NCBI GenBank assembly: GCA_001897795.1
Contig: MKUL01000072.1
Span: 1-34,783 of the forward strand
Length of the DNA stretch: 34,783 bases
From: Alphaproteobacteria bacterium 41-28
GTDB taxonomy: Bacteria; Pseudomonadota; Alphaproteobacteria; UBA9655
Direction of reading: 5' to 3'
Shown: positions 15,526 through 22,037 of the stretch, in pieces
Position numbering within the stretch: position 1 is the first letter of the stretch
Layout of the letters: each line of letters opens with the position of its first letter
Position numbers and translations under genes: made by a program
The notes under the pieces: model-generated
Told to the model about the DNA's origin: nothing
Databases searched by the model: none
The model's input: the letters and a program-made list of their open reading frames with translations, nothing else

Positions 15526-17115
15526 TTATTTGTCTTCAATTTCAACGAGGGTTGTTCCCGGAAAAGCTTCCATCACCGTTTTCACAAGCGGATCTTGTAA
15601 AATTGTTTCTCGCTGCTCTTCACGGGCTTTTTGTTCTTTCTCATAAAGAGTAGGGTGACCGATTTCTTCAGAAATTGCAATCGTCCACACTTCACCTCTC
15701 GTCTCTTTCAGCAGATCCTGCAATTGCTGGGACAGGTTTTTGGGCGCTTTTTGCGTAAGCCTGAGCGCTAAGGTCGGGGGAGAAAACGCAACGAGATGTA
15801 CATCGTACACAAGGTTGCCATGTAAAATTCCCTCTCGCTGTTGGCTTACCCATTCCACAAGGTCCTCAAAAGAAGCAAAGGCAGGGTGGGTCCCCGCTTT
15901 GACTTCACTCAGGATTTTTTTTTTAAGGGGGAGCTCATCACCTCCCTGATTTAAAAGATCGTGAAGAGAGGGAAGGGGAGTAAGGTGAGTTAAACGAATG
16001 ACAATCACTTCAAGGGCTTTTTGGGGGGATGGGGCTCTTTTTACTTCCTCGAATCCTTTGAGAAGGATTTGCCAGACGCGTGTCAGACTTGGAATTGAAA
16101 GAGTTTCCGCAAGCTCCGCGCCCTTTTGCCTTTTTTCAGGGGTTAAGGTGATGTCTTGCGCCAAAGAGGGGCTCATTTTTAAACACTGCAGCCAATGGGT
16201 AAGATCCAAAAGATCCTCAAGAATACGCAAAGGGTCCGCCCCTTCTTGATAGAAATAACGCAATTTTTCAAGGGACAGCAGCGTTTCCCCTTCCATCAGG
16301 GCCTGAAAAAATGTGAAAAGAAGTCCTTGATCTGAAAGGCCGAGCATTTGTCGAACTTGAGCGGCTGTGACTTGGGATGTGCCATAGGTCATGGCTTGAT
16401 CAAGCAAAGAGAGGCCATCCCGGACGGATCCTTCTGCTGCTTTTGCAATCAACCCCAAGGCTTCTTCTTCGCAAACGACGCCTTCTTGTTCGCACAAAGT
16501 TTTGAAATACGCCACCAATGTGGGGGCTTCAATGCGCTTGAGGTCGAAACGAACACATCTAGATAAAATGGTTGCAGGGACTTTATGAATTTCTGTTGTG
16601 GCAAAGATGAATTTCACATGAGGTGGAGGTTCTTCAAGGGTCTTTAAAAGTGCATTAAAGGCACTCTTTGAGAGCATGTGAACTTCATCAATGATATAAA
16701 TCTTATAGCGAGAAGAGACCGCCTTATAGCGGGACGCTTCAATAATTTCGCGGATATCATCTACACTCGTGCGGCTGGCAGCATCAATTTCAATGACATC
16801 CATGGACCTGTCTTGAGCAATGGCCATGCAAGATGAACATGTCCCACAGGGCTCAGGTGTTGGACCTGTTTCGCAATTCAGGGCACGGGCGATAATCCGA
16901 GCGGTCGTTGTTTTTCCTGTTCCGCGTATGCCTGTCAAAATAAAGGCATGGCCCAATCGCCCGCCTTCAATGCCGCGTTTTAAGGTTTCGACAAGGAAAT
17001 CTTGCCCAATAATCTGGCTGAGTTTGATGGGGCGATATTTGCGCGCCAAAACACGGTAGCCTTCAAGTAAGGGCGCAGGGGTATCTTCAGAAATAAGTTT
17101 TAGGGCAGCTGTCAC
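15526..17115 (-). CDS. dnaX: DNA polymerase III tau/gamma subunit (DnaX)
   Basis: 529 residues. The clamp-loader ATPase has Walker A at 62-70 (GIRGTGKTT), zinc cysteines 81, 90, 93 and 96, Walker B DEVH at 143-146, and the sensor/arginine-finger motif SRC at 185-187. The collar domain runs to about 370. The C-terminal tau-specific part is shorter than in E. coli (643 aa) and ends FPGTTLVEIEDK. Codons 398-400 plus the first base of 401 form an uninterrupted run of ten A (15915-15924). Losing one base gives Ser then stop, and gaining one gives Asn-Pro-Glu then stop, so slippage would yield a gamma-like protein of 401-403 residues. Co-transcribed with ybaB; ffs lies just upstream. Confidence 0.96.
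   Translation of the reverse strand: MTAALKLISEDTPAPLLEGYRVLARKYRPIKLSQIIGQDFLVETLKRGIEGGRLGHAFILTGIRGTGKTTTARIIARALNCETGPTPEPCGTCSSCMAIAQDRSMDVIEIDAASRTSVDDIREIIEASRYKAVSSRYKIYIIDEVHMLSKSAFNALLKTLEEPPPHVKFIFATTEIHKVPATILSRCVRFDLKRIEAPTLVAYFKTLCEQEGVVCEEEALGLIAKAAEGSVRDGLSLLDQAMTYGTSQVTAAQVRQMLGLSDQGLLFTFFQALMEGETLLSLEKLRYFYQEGADPLRILEDLLDLTHWLQCLKMSPSLAQDITLTPEKRQKGAELAETLSIPSLTRVWQILLKGFEEVKRAPSPQKALEVIVIRLTHLTPLPSLHDLLNQGGDELPLKKKILSEVKAGTHPAFASFEDLVEWVSQQREGILHGNLVYDVHLVAFSPPTLALRLTQKAPKNLSQQLQDLLKETRGEVWTIAISEEIGHPTLYEKEQKAREEQRETILQDPLVKTVMEAFPGTTLVEIEDK
15915..15924 (-). promoter_or_regulatory. A10 slippery run in dnaX
   Basis: Ten T on the plus strand read as AAA AAA AAA A in dnaX. 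TGA stops follow at once in both other frames (TCC TGA; AAT CCT GAG TGA). This is analogous to the homopolymer used for tau/gamma synthesis in Thermus dnaX (established there, inferred here). Confidence 0.65.
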
Positions 17116-17138
17116 GCGTATTCATCCTTTTTGAGTGA

Positions 17139-17234
17139 GGGGCTGGTCTTTATGTGACCCATAGGGATCTTACGACGGCTGCTTCCTTCCGGACCTGACC
17201 GGGTTTGCAAGACCTATGTCCACAAACCAGCCCC
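17139..17234 (-). ncRNA. ffs: Signal recognition particle RNA (4.5S type)
   Basis: On the minus strand, GGTCAGGTCCGGAAGGAAGC followed by AGCC is the universally conserved SRP domain IV tetraloop region. The ends pair: GGGGCTGGT at the 5' end and ACCAGCCCC at the 3' end close a single long hairpin of about 96 nt. The RNA binds Ffh and targets membrane proteins. Its location just upstream of dnaX is common in alphaproteobacteria. Confidence 0.96.
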
Positions 17235-17242
17235 TCCCCTTC

Positions 17243-17273
17243 CTTATAGCAAACAAAGAGGGGGGAAGGGCAA
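17243..17273 (-). promoter_or_regulatory. Promoter of ffs
   Basis: TATAAG (17243-17248 on the minus strand) ends eight bases before the SRP RNA 5' end. TTGCCC (17268-17273) lies 19 bp upstream of it. Confidence 0.55.
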
Positions 17274-17338
17274 GAAGAATGTGAAGAGGTTTATGGGAAG
17301 GGACGTTTATTAAGCTTGATGAGGGGCCCTCTTATTAT

Positions 17339-17548
17339 TTACCCGCCACATATTTGTTTCAACAAAGCGCTCTGATGACCATAACAAGGTTGATTTACGC
17401 CACAACAATTTTTAATTGCACAATTGTTGGCATTTGCTCCACATCGTTCAAGGCAATTCATACAAGGGTTTGCCGTGTCTGCCCGTCCCAGATTTAAGGA
17501 TAGAAACAGGACAATCTGAACAGCTGAAATAATTCCTACTAATTTCAT
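17339..17548 (-). CDS. Exported cysteine-rich peptide 1
   Basis: 69 residues. Signal peptide MKLVGIISAVQIVLFLSLNLGRA, then a mature part of about 45 residues with eight cysteines (CMNC, ERC, NNC, NCC, PC, IC). AAGGAG stands before the ATG. It is a tandem paralog of the next peptide: signal sequences, cysteine positions around (N/F)CC and the short gap between them are alike. The size and cysteine density resemble disulfide-rich toxins or binding peptides, but no family is recognised. Confidence 0.7.
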   Translation of the reverse strand: MKLVGIISAVQIVLFLSLNLGRADTANPCMNCLERCGANANNCAIKNCCGVNQPCYGHQSALLKQICGG

Positions 17549-17591
17549 TTTACGCTCCTTTCATTTTAGCCCTTTTAAAGAGGATTTTTTA

Positions 17592-17819
17592 TTATTTACA
17601 CCCACATCCTCCTGGCTCAATAGTGCCTCGAAGATCAGCGCAAGCAGGATTTGTTTCATCACAACAGAATTTTCTTACACAATTATAGAAAACATTGATA
17701 TCTGTTTTGGGACCTTGAGAAATGCAACTGTAACTTTCATCCACCCAGTATGCCCATACAGGATTTAAAGATAAGAGCAGGACCATATGCAAAGCTGCAA
17801 AAATTCCTATGAATTTCAT
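17592..17819 (-). CDS. Exported cysteine-rich peptide 2
   Basis: 75 residues. Signal peptide MKFIGIFAALHMVLLLSLNPVWA, mature part with seven cysteines (SYSC, YNC, KFCC, PAC, GGCGC). The start is supported by AAAGGGGGG upstream. It is related to the peptide at 17339 through the signal sequence and central CC. The intergenic piece after it (AAAAAATCCTCTTTAAAAGG on the minus strand) resembles the one between it and the upstream glycosylase gene, so the pair probably arose by tandem duplication. The odd cysteine count allows dimerisation. Confidence 0.7.
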   Translation of the reverse strand: MKFIGIFAALHMVLLLSLNPVWAYWVDESYSCISQGPKTDINVFYNCVRKFCCDETNPACADLRGTIEPGGCGCK

Positions 17820-17847
17820 TTTTACCCCCCCTTTATTTATTATCCTC

Positions 17848-18654
17848 TTAAAGAAGATTTTTTAATTCTACACCTGCATTTATTAAACTATGCTTAATTT
17901 TTATCAAATCGAGCCATAATTCGCGCTTTTGACCAGGAGAGCGCAGAAGATAAGCAGGGTGGAAGATAGCAATAACTTTCATTTTTTTCCCCGCTTCAGA
18001 GGTATAGTCTTTCCAAGATCCACGAAGTCGCATGATGCCATCGCGACCTCCCAGGAGGGTTTTGGTGGCTGTTCCTCCCACGAGAATCAGGAAGTCGGGG
18101 CTGACGAGATCAATATGGCGTCGGACAAAGGGTAGACACGCATCTGCTTCTGCAGGGGTGGGTTGGCGGTTGCCAGGGGGACGCCAAGGAATAATGTTGG
18201 TGATATAAAATTCCTGACGGGTCAAACCAATGGCCGCAAACATTTTATCGAGAAGCTGACCGCTTTGACCCACGAAAGGAAGGCCCAATCGATCCTCATC
18301 AGCGCCTGGCGCTTCTCCAATCAGCATCACACGAGCCTTTGGATTCCCATCCCCAAATACAAGGTTGGTCGCTGTGTATTTCAAGGCGCACCCTTCAAAG
18401 GCCATGAGAGCTGTTTTCAGCTCTTCTAATGTTTGAGCCGATTGGGCTGATGTATTGGCTGTGGCATAAGCAACTTTGGGAGAAATGAGAGGAGCAATCG
18501 GGGGGCCTTTCTTTTCTTCAAGAACGAGGGGAGCGGGGGGAAGCGTATCTTCAATTTCTCGAAAGCGATTATGAGACGTTGGGGAAATCACTTCATCTAC
18601 ACCTGCGTCCTTATAAATGGATAATAAAGTATTTAATTTTGGAGAATCAATCAT
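17848..18654 (-). CDS. Uracil-DNA glycosylase, family-4-like
   Basis: 268 residues: an unconserved N-terminus of about 80, then the glycosylase core. LIGEAPGADEDRLGLPFVG (112-129) is the water-activating and uracil-binding motif, YITNIIPWRPPGNRQP follows, and HPAYLLR (232-238) is the second active-site motif. It removes uracil from DNA at the start of base-excision repair. Classical family 4 enzymes hold a 4Fe-4S cluster with four cysteines; I find only two in the whole protein (C89, C173), so the cluster may be absent. The Cys-rich peptides follow on the same strand, about 30 bp downstream. Confidence 0.88.
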   Translation of the reverse strand: MIDSPKLNTLLSIYKDAGVDEVISPTSHNRFREIEDTLPPAPLVLEEKKGPPIAPLISPKVAYATANTSAQSAQTLEELKTALMAFEGCALKYTATNLVFGDGNPKARVMLIGEAPGADEDRLGLPFVGQSGQLLDKMFAAIGLTRQEFYITNIIPWRPPGNRQPTPAEADACLPFVRRHIDLVSPDFLILVGGTATKTLLGGRDGIMRLRGSWKDYTSEAGKKMKVIAIFHPAYLLRSPGQKRELWLDLIKIKHSLINAGVELKNLL

Positions 18655-18757
18655 CCTTTTTACATAGCACAGGTCTTAAAAGGCGTCATGCTGAAATTTA
18701 ATTCAGTCTTCACGAGGTGTACTCAATAAAAATGGAAAGGGGGTGTTAATTTAAAAA

Positions 18758-18853
18758 CTGGATCGCCACGACCCCTTTGGGGCCTCGCGAAGACGACATG
18801 GGAATCTTCTCACCTCCGTCTTTGCGAGGAGCTTTTGCTCCGAAGCAATCCAG
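18758..18853. repeat. Dispersed palindromic repeat, family R-GAC (complete copy)
   Basis: The left arm CTGGATCGCCACGACC...CTCGCGAAGACG and the right arm CGTCTTTGCGAGG...GCAATCCAG (18817-18853) are inverted. Inner hairpins are CCCC-TTT-GGGG and GGAGC-TTTT-GCTCC. Further copies lie at 1-83 and 11158-11252. The rest of 18655-18893 holds no gene I can support. Confidence 0.85.
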
Positions 18854-18893
18854 AAAAACCTCAATTTCATTCATGATGAGCATACCTCCTTTT

Positions 18894-19370
18894 TTAGGAG
18901 CAGGTAAAAGTGGTCCCGCTTAAAGTACAATTATGAACATCAGTGGTAGTTATAGAGCTCTCAAAATAAGATTTATCACCAAGAAAAATAAGACCAGAGA
19001 AATTCCAAGTATAGTTACACAGAGGGTAATTTCCACGTTTCAGTGTTGCATTTTTTAGAGTTACTGAAATTAAACGGTAATTTTTACTTTTTGGATCATC
19101 AGGATTATCGGATGTAACTCCTATAGCAGTTTGATATCCCGACCAATTTAGAGTTAAGCTTGGAGCGACAGGCTGACTATATATAGTATTCAGTGTTAAT
19201 TCGTGTAGAGAAGGTACGTAATTATAACTACTTTGCTGTTGATTATCTGCAGCACGTTGAAACTTACTAGCGTCTAGAGTAGGACAACTAAAAGTAACAG
19301 CACTTGCCGTTTCTCCTATTCCAATCAACCCAATTATGACGAAATTAAATATTATTGTTTTTATTTTCAT
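18894..19370 (-). CDS. Exported protein of unknown function
   Basis: 158 residues from the ATG at 19370, chosen because the signal peptide MKIKTIIFNFVIIGLIGIGETASA then begins properly with GAGGAAG upstream; an ATG six codons earlier is in frame. The mature protein is polar, rich in Thr, Ser and Asn with alternating hydrophobics, consistent with a beta-sandwich (TLNWSGYQTAIGV, YRLISVTLKNATLKRG, YTWNFSGLIFLG). It has four cysteines (SCPT, PLCNY, HNCTL, final FTCS). No family recognised. Confidence 0.6.
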   Translation of the reverse strand: MKIKTIIFNFVIIGLIGIGETASAVTFSCPTLDASKFQRAADNQQQSSYNYVPSLHELTLNTIYSQPVAPSLTLNWSGYQTAIGVTSDNPDDPKSKNYRLISVTLKNATLKRGNYPLCNYTWNFSGLIFLGDKSYFESSITTTDVHNCTLSGTTFTCS

Positions 19371-19552
19371 TTCAATTTTCTTCCTCACTTTTAAATCTTT
19401 TTATATTTTTTAAAATTTAACATAAATACGTTAATAGGACGTTAAAAGAGAGTTTTTGTTTAGAAGAAACAAGGTTGTATCAAAAAATTGATTTGTTTTT
19501 GATGTCATAAATAATATATTTGATTTATCTAAAAAGCTTGATATTCTGATCG

Positions 19553-19634
19553 TGACGAACAGGTGTACCAGCACCTGCCCGTCACTTAACATCAACAATC
19601 CTCACTAGGAGGATTGCAACTAGGAGGATTGTTA
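19553..19634 (+). promoter_or_regulatory. Structured leader of micro-gene C with two Shine-Dalgarno copies
   Basis: A hairpin of GTGACG..CAGGTG against CACCTG..CGTCAC (19553-19586), then CAATCCTC (19596-19603) pairing perfectly with GAGGATTG (19609-19616), which contains a Shine-Dalgarno-like AGGAGG. A second AGGAGGATTG at 19622-19631 sits four bases before the ATG and could pair with the same CAATCCTC. The two sites compete for one anti-Shine-Dalgarno, as in a translational switch. Confidence 0.55.
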
Positions 19635-19802
19635 ATGCCTGACGACACTATAACCATATCTCGTGCCTTTCTTAAAGATTTAATCTCCAAAACCGATCAA
19701 CTTTCAGATTATGTAAATGATATTGATACCTTAATCTTTAAGCTTATTCGCTTAAGGCAATTGTATAATGATTTAAGAAAAATAATTTCAGATATGGAGT
19801 GA
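19635..19802 (+). CDS. 55-aa micro-protein (copy C)
   Basis: Begins MPDDTITISRAFLKDLISKT and ends DLRKIISDME. The ATG at 19635 has AGGAGG close upstream; a TTG at 19614 in the same frame lies inside the leader hairpin and is unlikely. The N-terminal DTITISRAFLKDL pairs with DTITVSKSFFKGL of the gene at 5386. The remainder is a charged leucine-rich helix (LSDYVNDIDTLIFKLIRLRQ), probably coiled coil. It lies next to DUF559 unit 2. Downstream, CTCCCCGT/ACGGGGAG can form a hairpin. Function unknown. Confidence 0.65.
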   Translation: MPDDTITISRAFLKDLISKTDQLSDYVNDIDTLIFKLIRLRQLYNDLRKIISDME

Positions 19803-19874
19803 GGGGTCTAGGCCATCGCTCCCCGTTATTTTTTCTCAAAAGAAGTGACGGGGAGAGGGTGGGGTGAGGATCCT

Positions 19875-20240
19875 TTACCTCTCCCCCTTGTGGGAGAGGT
19901 CGCTGCGAAGCAGCGGATGAGGGGTATTTAAGATCGTCTCTAATACTCCTTCTAAGTTATTTAATACGTCGTTGTTCCAAAAGCGTATAACTTTAAATCC
20001 ATCCTTTTCAAGAACGCGCGTACGGTGATCATCATATGCTTTTTGATCTGCATGTTGTCCGCCATCAAGCTCAATCACAACTTTTCTTTCAAGGCAAATG
20101 AAATCAACAATGTAACCTTGCAGTATATGTTGACACCTAAACTTCAAGCCCAGAAACCTCCGGCTTCTGAGGTGGTACCAGAGACGACTCTCGGCATCCG
20201 TTTGATGGGTGCACGGTGTTTTTTGAATTTTTTTTAACAC
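19875..20240 (-). CDS. DUF559 endonuclease-like protein (unit 2)
   Basis: Second copy of the nuclease at 4851, on the opposite strand. Conserved blocks: HQTDAESRLWYHLRSRRF, YIVDFICLERKVVIELDGGQH with the probable active-site acids, DDHRTRVLEKDGFKVIRFW. The GTG at 20240 corresponds to the ATG of copy 1; the frame stays open to 20294 through the inverted repeat. Differences such as R to C and W to L suggest some divergence, but the frame is intact. The C-terminus (TPHPLLRSDLSHKGER) is again encoded by the repeat. Expression is uncertain for lack of a clear ribosome-binding site. Confidence 0.75.
   Translation of the reverse strand: MLKKIQKTPCTHQTDAESRLWYHLRSRRFLGLKFRCQHILQGYIVDFICLERKVVIELDGGQHADQKAYDDHRTRVLEKDGFKVIRFWNNDVLNNLEGVLETILNTPHPLLRSDLSHKGER
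19877..19926. repeat. Inverted repeat of DUF559 unit 2, C-terminal side
   Basis: ACCTCTCCCCC...GGGAGAGGT, then inner stem GCTGC-GAA-GCAGC, then GGATGAGGGGTA. A related fragment (GACGGGGAGAGGGTGGGGTG) lies just upstream at about 19847-19866. Confidence 0.85.
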
Positions 20241-20256
20241 CAGAGCTGTCCTAAAG

Positions 20257-20304
20257 TACCCCTCACCCGCCCTTGCGGGCGACCTCTCCCACAAGGGGAG
20301 AGGT
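20257..20304. repeat. Inverted repeat of DUF559 unit 2, N-terminal side
   Basis: TACCCCTCACCC, inner stem GCCC-TTGC-GGGC, then GACCTCTCCC...GGGGAGAGGT. Outer blocks are identical to the other copies; the inner stem differs but still pairs. Confidence 0.85.
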
Positions 20305-20312
20305 AATTTATT

Positions 20313-21032
20313 TCACTTGAATTGAACATAATGCTTTAAGAACTGATCCCGGCTTTCCCAGCGGAGAATGTCGTCCGTTTGAGTACTTTCAATGAAAATA
20401 AAGTTTTCATCATAATTTTCTTTCTTATGGGAAGAAGGTGAGCCTCCTAAAAACCTTCCTCCTTGACCTTTACCCACATAGGCACCCACACCACTTTCCC
20501 CATGACTAATAAGGACAAGGGCGATGGAATTCGGATTTCGATCTCCTGTTTGCGGAGGGGCTAAAACGGCCCCTCCTTCTTCCTTATTCACCGTAATAAA
20601 GCCGCCCCGTTCGTTCTGTAGGCTTGTATCTTTTTTCGCAAGCTCTGGCTCAACCACATATGTCATAAGGCGTTTAAATCCATCCCTTGCATAAGCTTCA
20701 CTGATGCCGAGGGTTTTAAAAGGAAGGATCCCTTTTGCTTTTTGGCCTCGACATTGAATTTGGACAAGGCCATAGTCAGCACCCGTGACTTGAGGGTCAG
20801 CAGGGCACGGAAATCTTTTATTTTTTTCTACATATGCGGCGATGGCATTGAGCGCATACTCTTGATGAGTAAGCGTTTTGACTATTGCCGTTCGGCTGAT
20901 ATGAGCCGTTAAAAGAGGCAAGCTTATGCCCCCAATGATGCCTAAGATCACAAGAGCGATGGCCAGTTCTAAAAGGGAAAATCCCGCCTCAGAGAAGAGG
21001 TCAGAGCTGGAAGAGGAGAGCACAGGAGGCAT
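20313..21032 (-). CDS. Pseudopilin-like protein (type II/IV prepilin N-terminus)
   Basis: About 239 residues. The prepilin cleavage signal SEAG|FSLLELAIALVILGIIGG has the conserved Glu5 and a hydrophobic helix. The true start is unclear: the frame is open 120 bases further upstream, but that would overlap most of the previous gene's end. The ATG at 21032, or the GTG at 21023 with AGGA eight bases before it, both fit and give a short leader. The C-terminal domain contains RFPCPADPQVTGADYGLVQ, a pattern seen in alphaproteobacterial prepilin-like proteins. It forms an operon with the upstream pseudopilin. No secretion ATPase or secretin is in the window. Confidence 0.82.
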   Translation of the reverse strand: MPPVLSSSSSDLFSEAGFSLLELAIALVILGIIGGISLPLLTAHISRTAIVKTLTHQEYALNAIAAYVEKNKRFPCPADPQVTGADYGLVQIQCRGQKAKGILPFKTLGISEAYARDGFKRLMTYVVEPELAKKDTSLQNERGGFITVNKEEGGAVLAPPQTGDRNPNSIALVLISHGESGVGAYVGKGQGGRFLGGSPSSHKKENYDENFIFIESTQTDDILRWESRDQFLKHYVQFK

Positions 21033-21690
21033 CCTGATTTTCAATGTTGTAGGTTCCGTTCTCCTTGATACAAGCGTGAGTCCCGACATCGGATCCATCA
21101 ATCGCTCGGACTTTTCCAGAAGTGGGGTGACCATTATCCATTTTTTTGTCAATGCTCATGGCTTGAGCAGGTGTGAGTAATCCTCCATCACCATGGTCTC
21201 CATGCTTTTTACCAAGGATGAACCACAGACCACCGAGTCCATAGGGATTGTTTTCAACGGTGAACCCTCCCCCTAAAGAAGATTCTGGGGCGCCTTTCCC
21301 AAAATCTCCAACGTTTCCTTCGCCTTCCGGTCCCGGGCTGCCTATGAAGCCAGCGCATGCAAGATGAGACCAAAAGGCTAAAGCCTCACTTCCAGTAGCA
21401 AGTCCTGCTCCTTCGACAACACCATTCCCGTTGCCGTCTCGAAGGTCTGCCTTAATTTGGGTTGAGGCTTTGTTAAAGTCCCCGGGAAGGGCATCGTACT
21501 TATCAAGAAACGCACTGGTTGCCATTTTGAATTCGTTCAGCTGGGACATAACCCGTTTGAGACGGGCGCTTTCGATCAAATCTCTACCCTTCAAAACGCC
21601 TCCCATTAAAAGTCCCATGATGATCAGAACGACAGCCAATTCAATCAAGCTAAAGCCAGCTTGATGTTTTTGTTTTTCATGTTTTCCCAT
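21001..21690 (-). CDS. Pseudopilin-like protein
   Basis: 229 residues. The leader MGKHEKQKHQAG is cleaved before FSLIELAVVLIIMGLLMGG (prepilin peptidase motif, Glu5 present). The first helix is followed by LKRVMSQLNEFKMATSAFLDKYDALPGDF, typical of pseudopilins, and an Asp/Gly/Asn-rich segment DLRDGNGNGVVEG that may bind calcium. Two cysteine pairs near the C-terminus could form disulfides. GGGAGAAACAG precedes the ATG. First of two pseudopilin genes; the second overlaps its 3' end by about 20-30 bp. Confidence 0.85.
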   Translation of the reverse strand: MGKHEKQKHQAGFSLIELAVVLIIMGLLMGGVLKGRDLIESARLKRVMSQLNEFKMATSAFLDKYDALPGDFNKASTQIKADLRDGNGNGVVEGAGLATGSEALAFWSHLACAGFIGSPGPEGEGNVGDFGKGAPESSLGGGFTVENNPYGLGGLWFILGKKHGDHGDGGLLTPAQAMSIDKKMDNGHPTSGKVRAIDGSDVGTHACIKENGTYNIENQDASCALLFQL

Positions 21691-22037
21691 CTGTTTCTCC
21701 CTTTTTGGTCTTAGTTTGCCTCTTTCTTTGGGGAAGGTAAAGATTTTTAATGAAGAAAATCACATAAAATTTACATATTTATTTAATGCAATAAAATGAC
21801 ATATTTTTTATTCATAAAAATAAAGGTGCAACCTCACATTTTACATAAAAAAGCTAGGTAAAATTTTTTCTGATTTTTTTATTGCAATTCTTCTATTTTG
21901 ACATTATATGAACATTAGTTAAGTGTATTTTAACTACTCTCTTTGCGTTAAGATGTTAAAAAAGGACACGCGGAGAGAGGCAAATACAATAAGTAGTTAT
22001 TATGTATTTTGTTTTAATGTTTTTATGGAGTGTTAGT
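21691..22037. other. AT-rich divergent promoter region
   Basis: Lies between the leftward pseudopilin operon and the rightward low-complexity gene. It must hold both promoters, but many A/T runs make any single -35/-10 choice arbitrary. No RNA gene or strong hairpin was seen. Confidence 0.4.
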
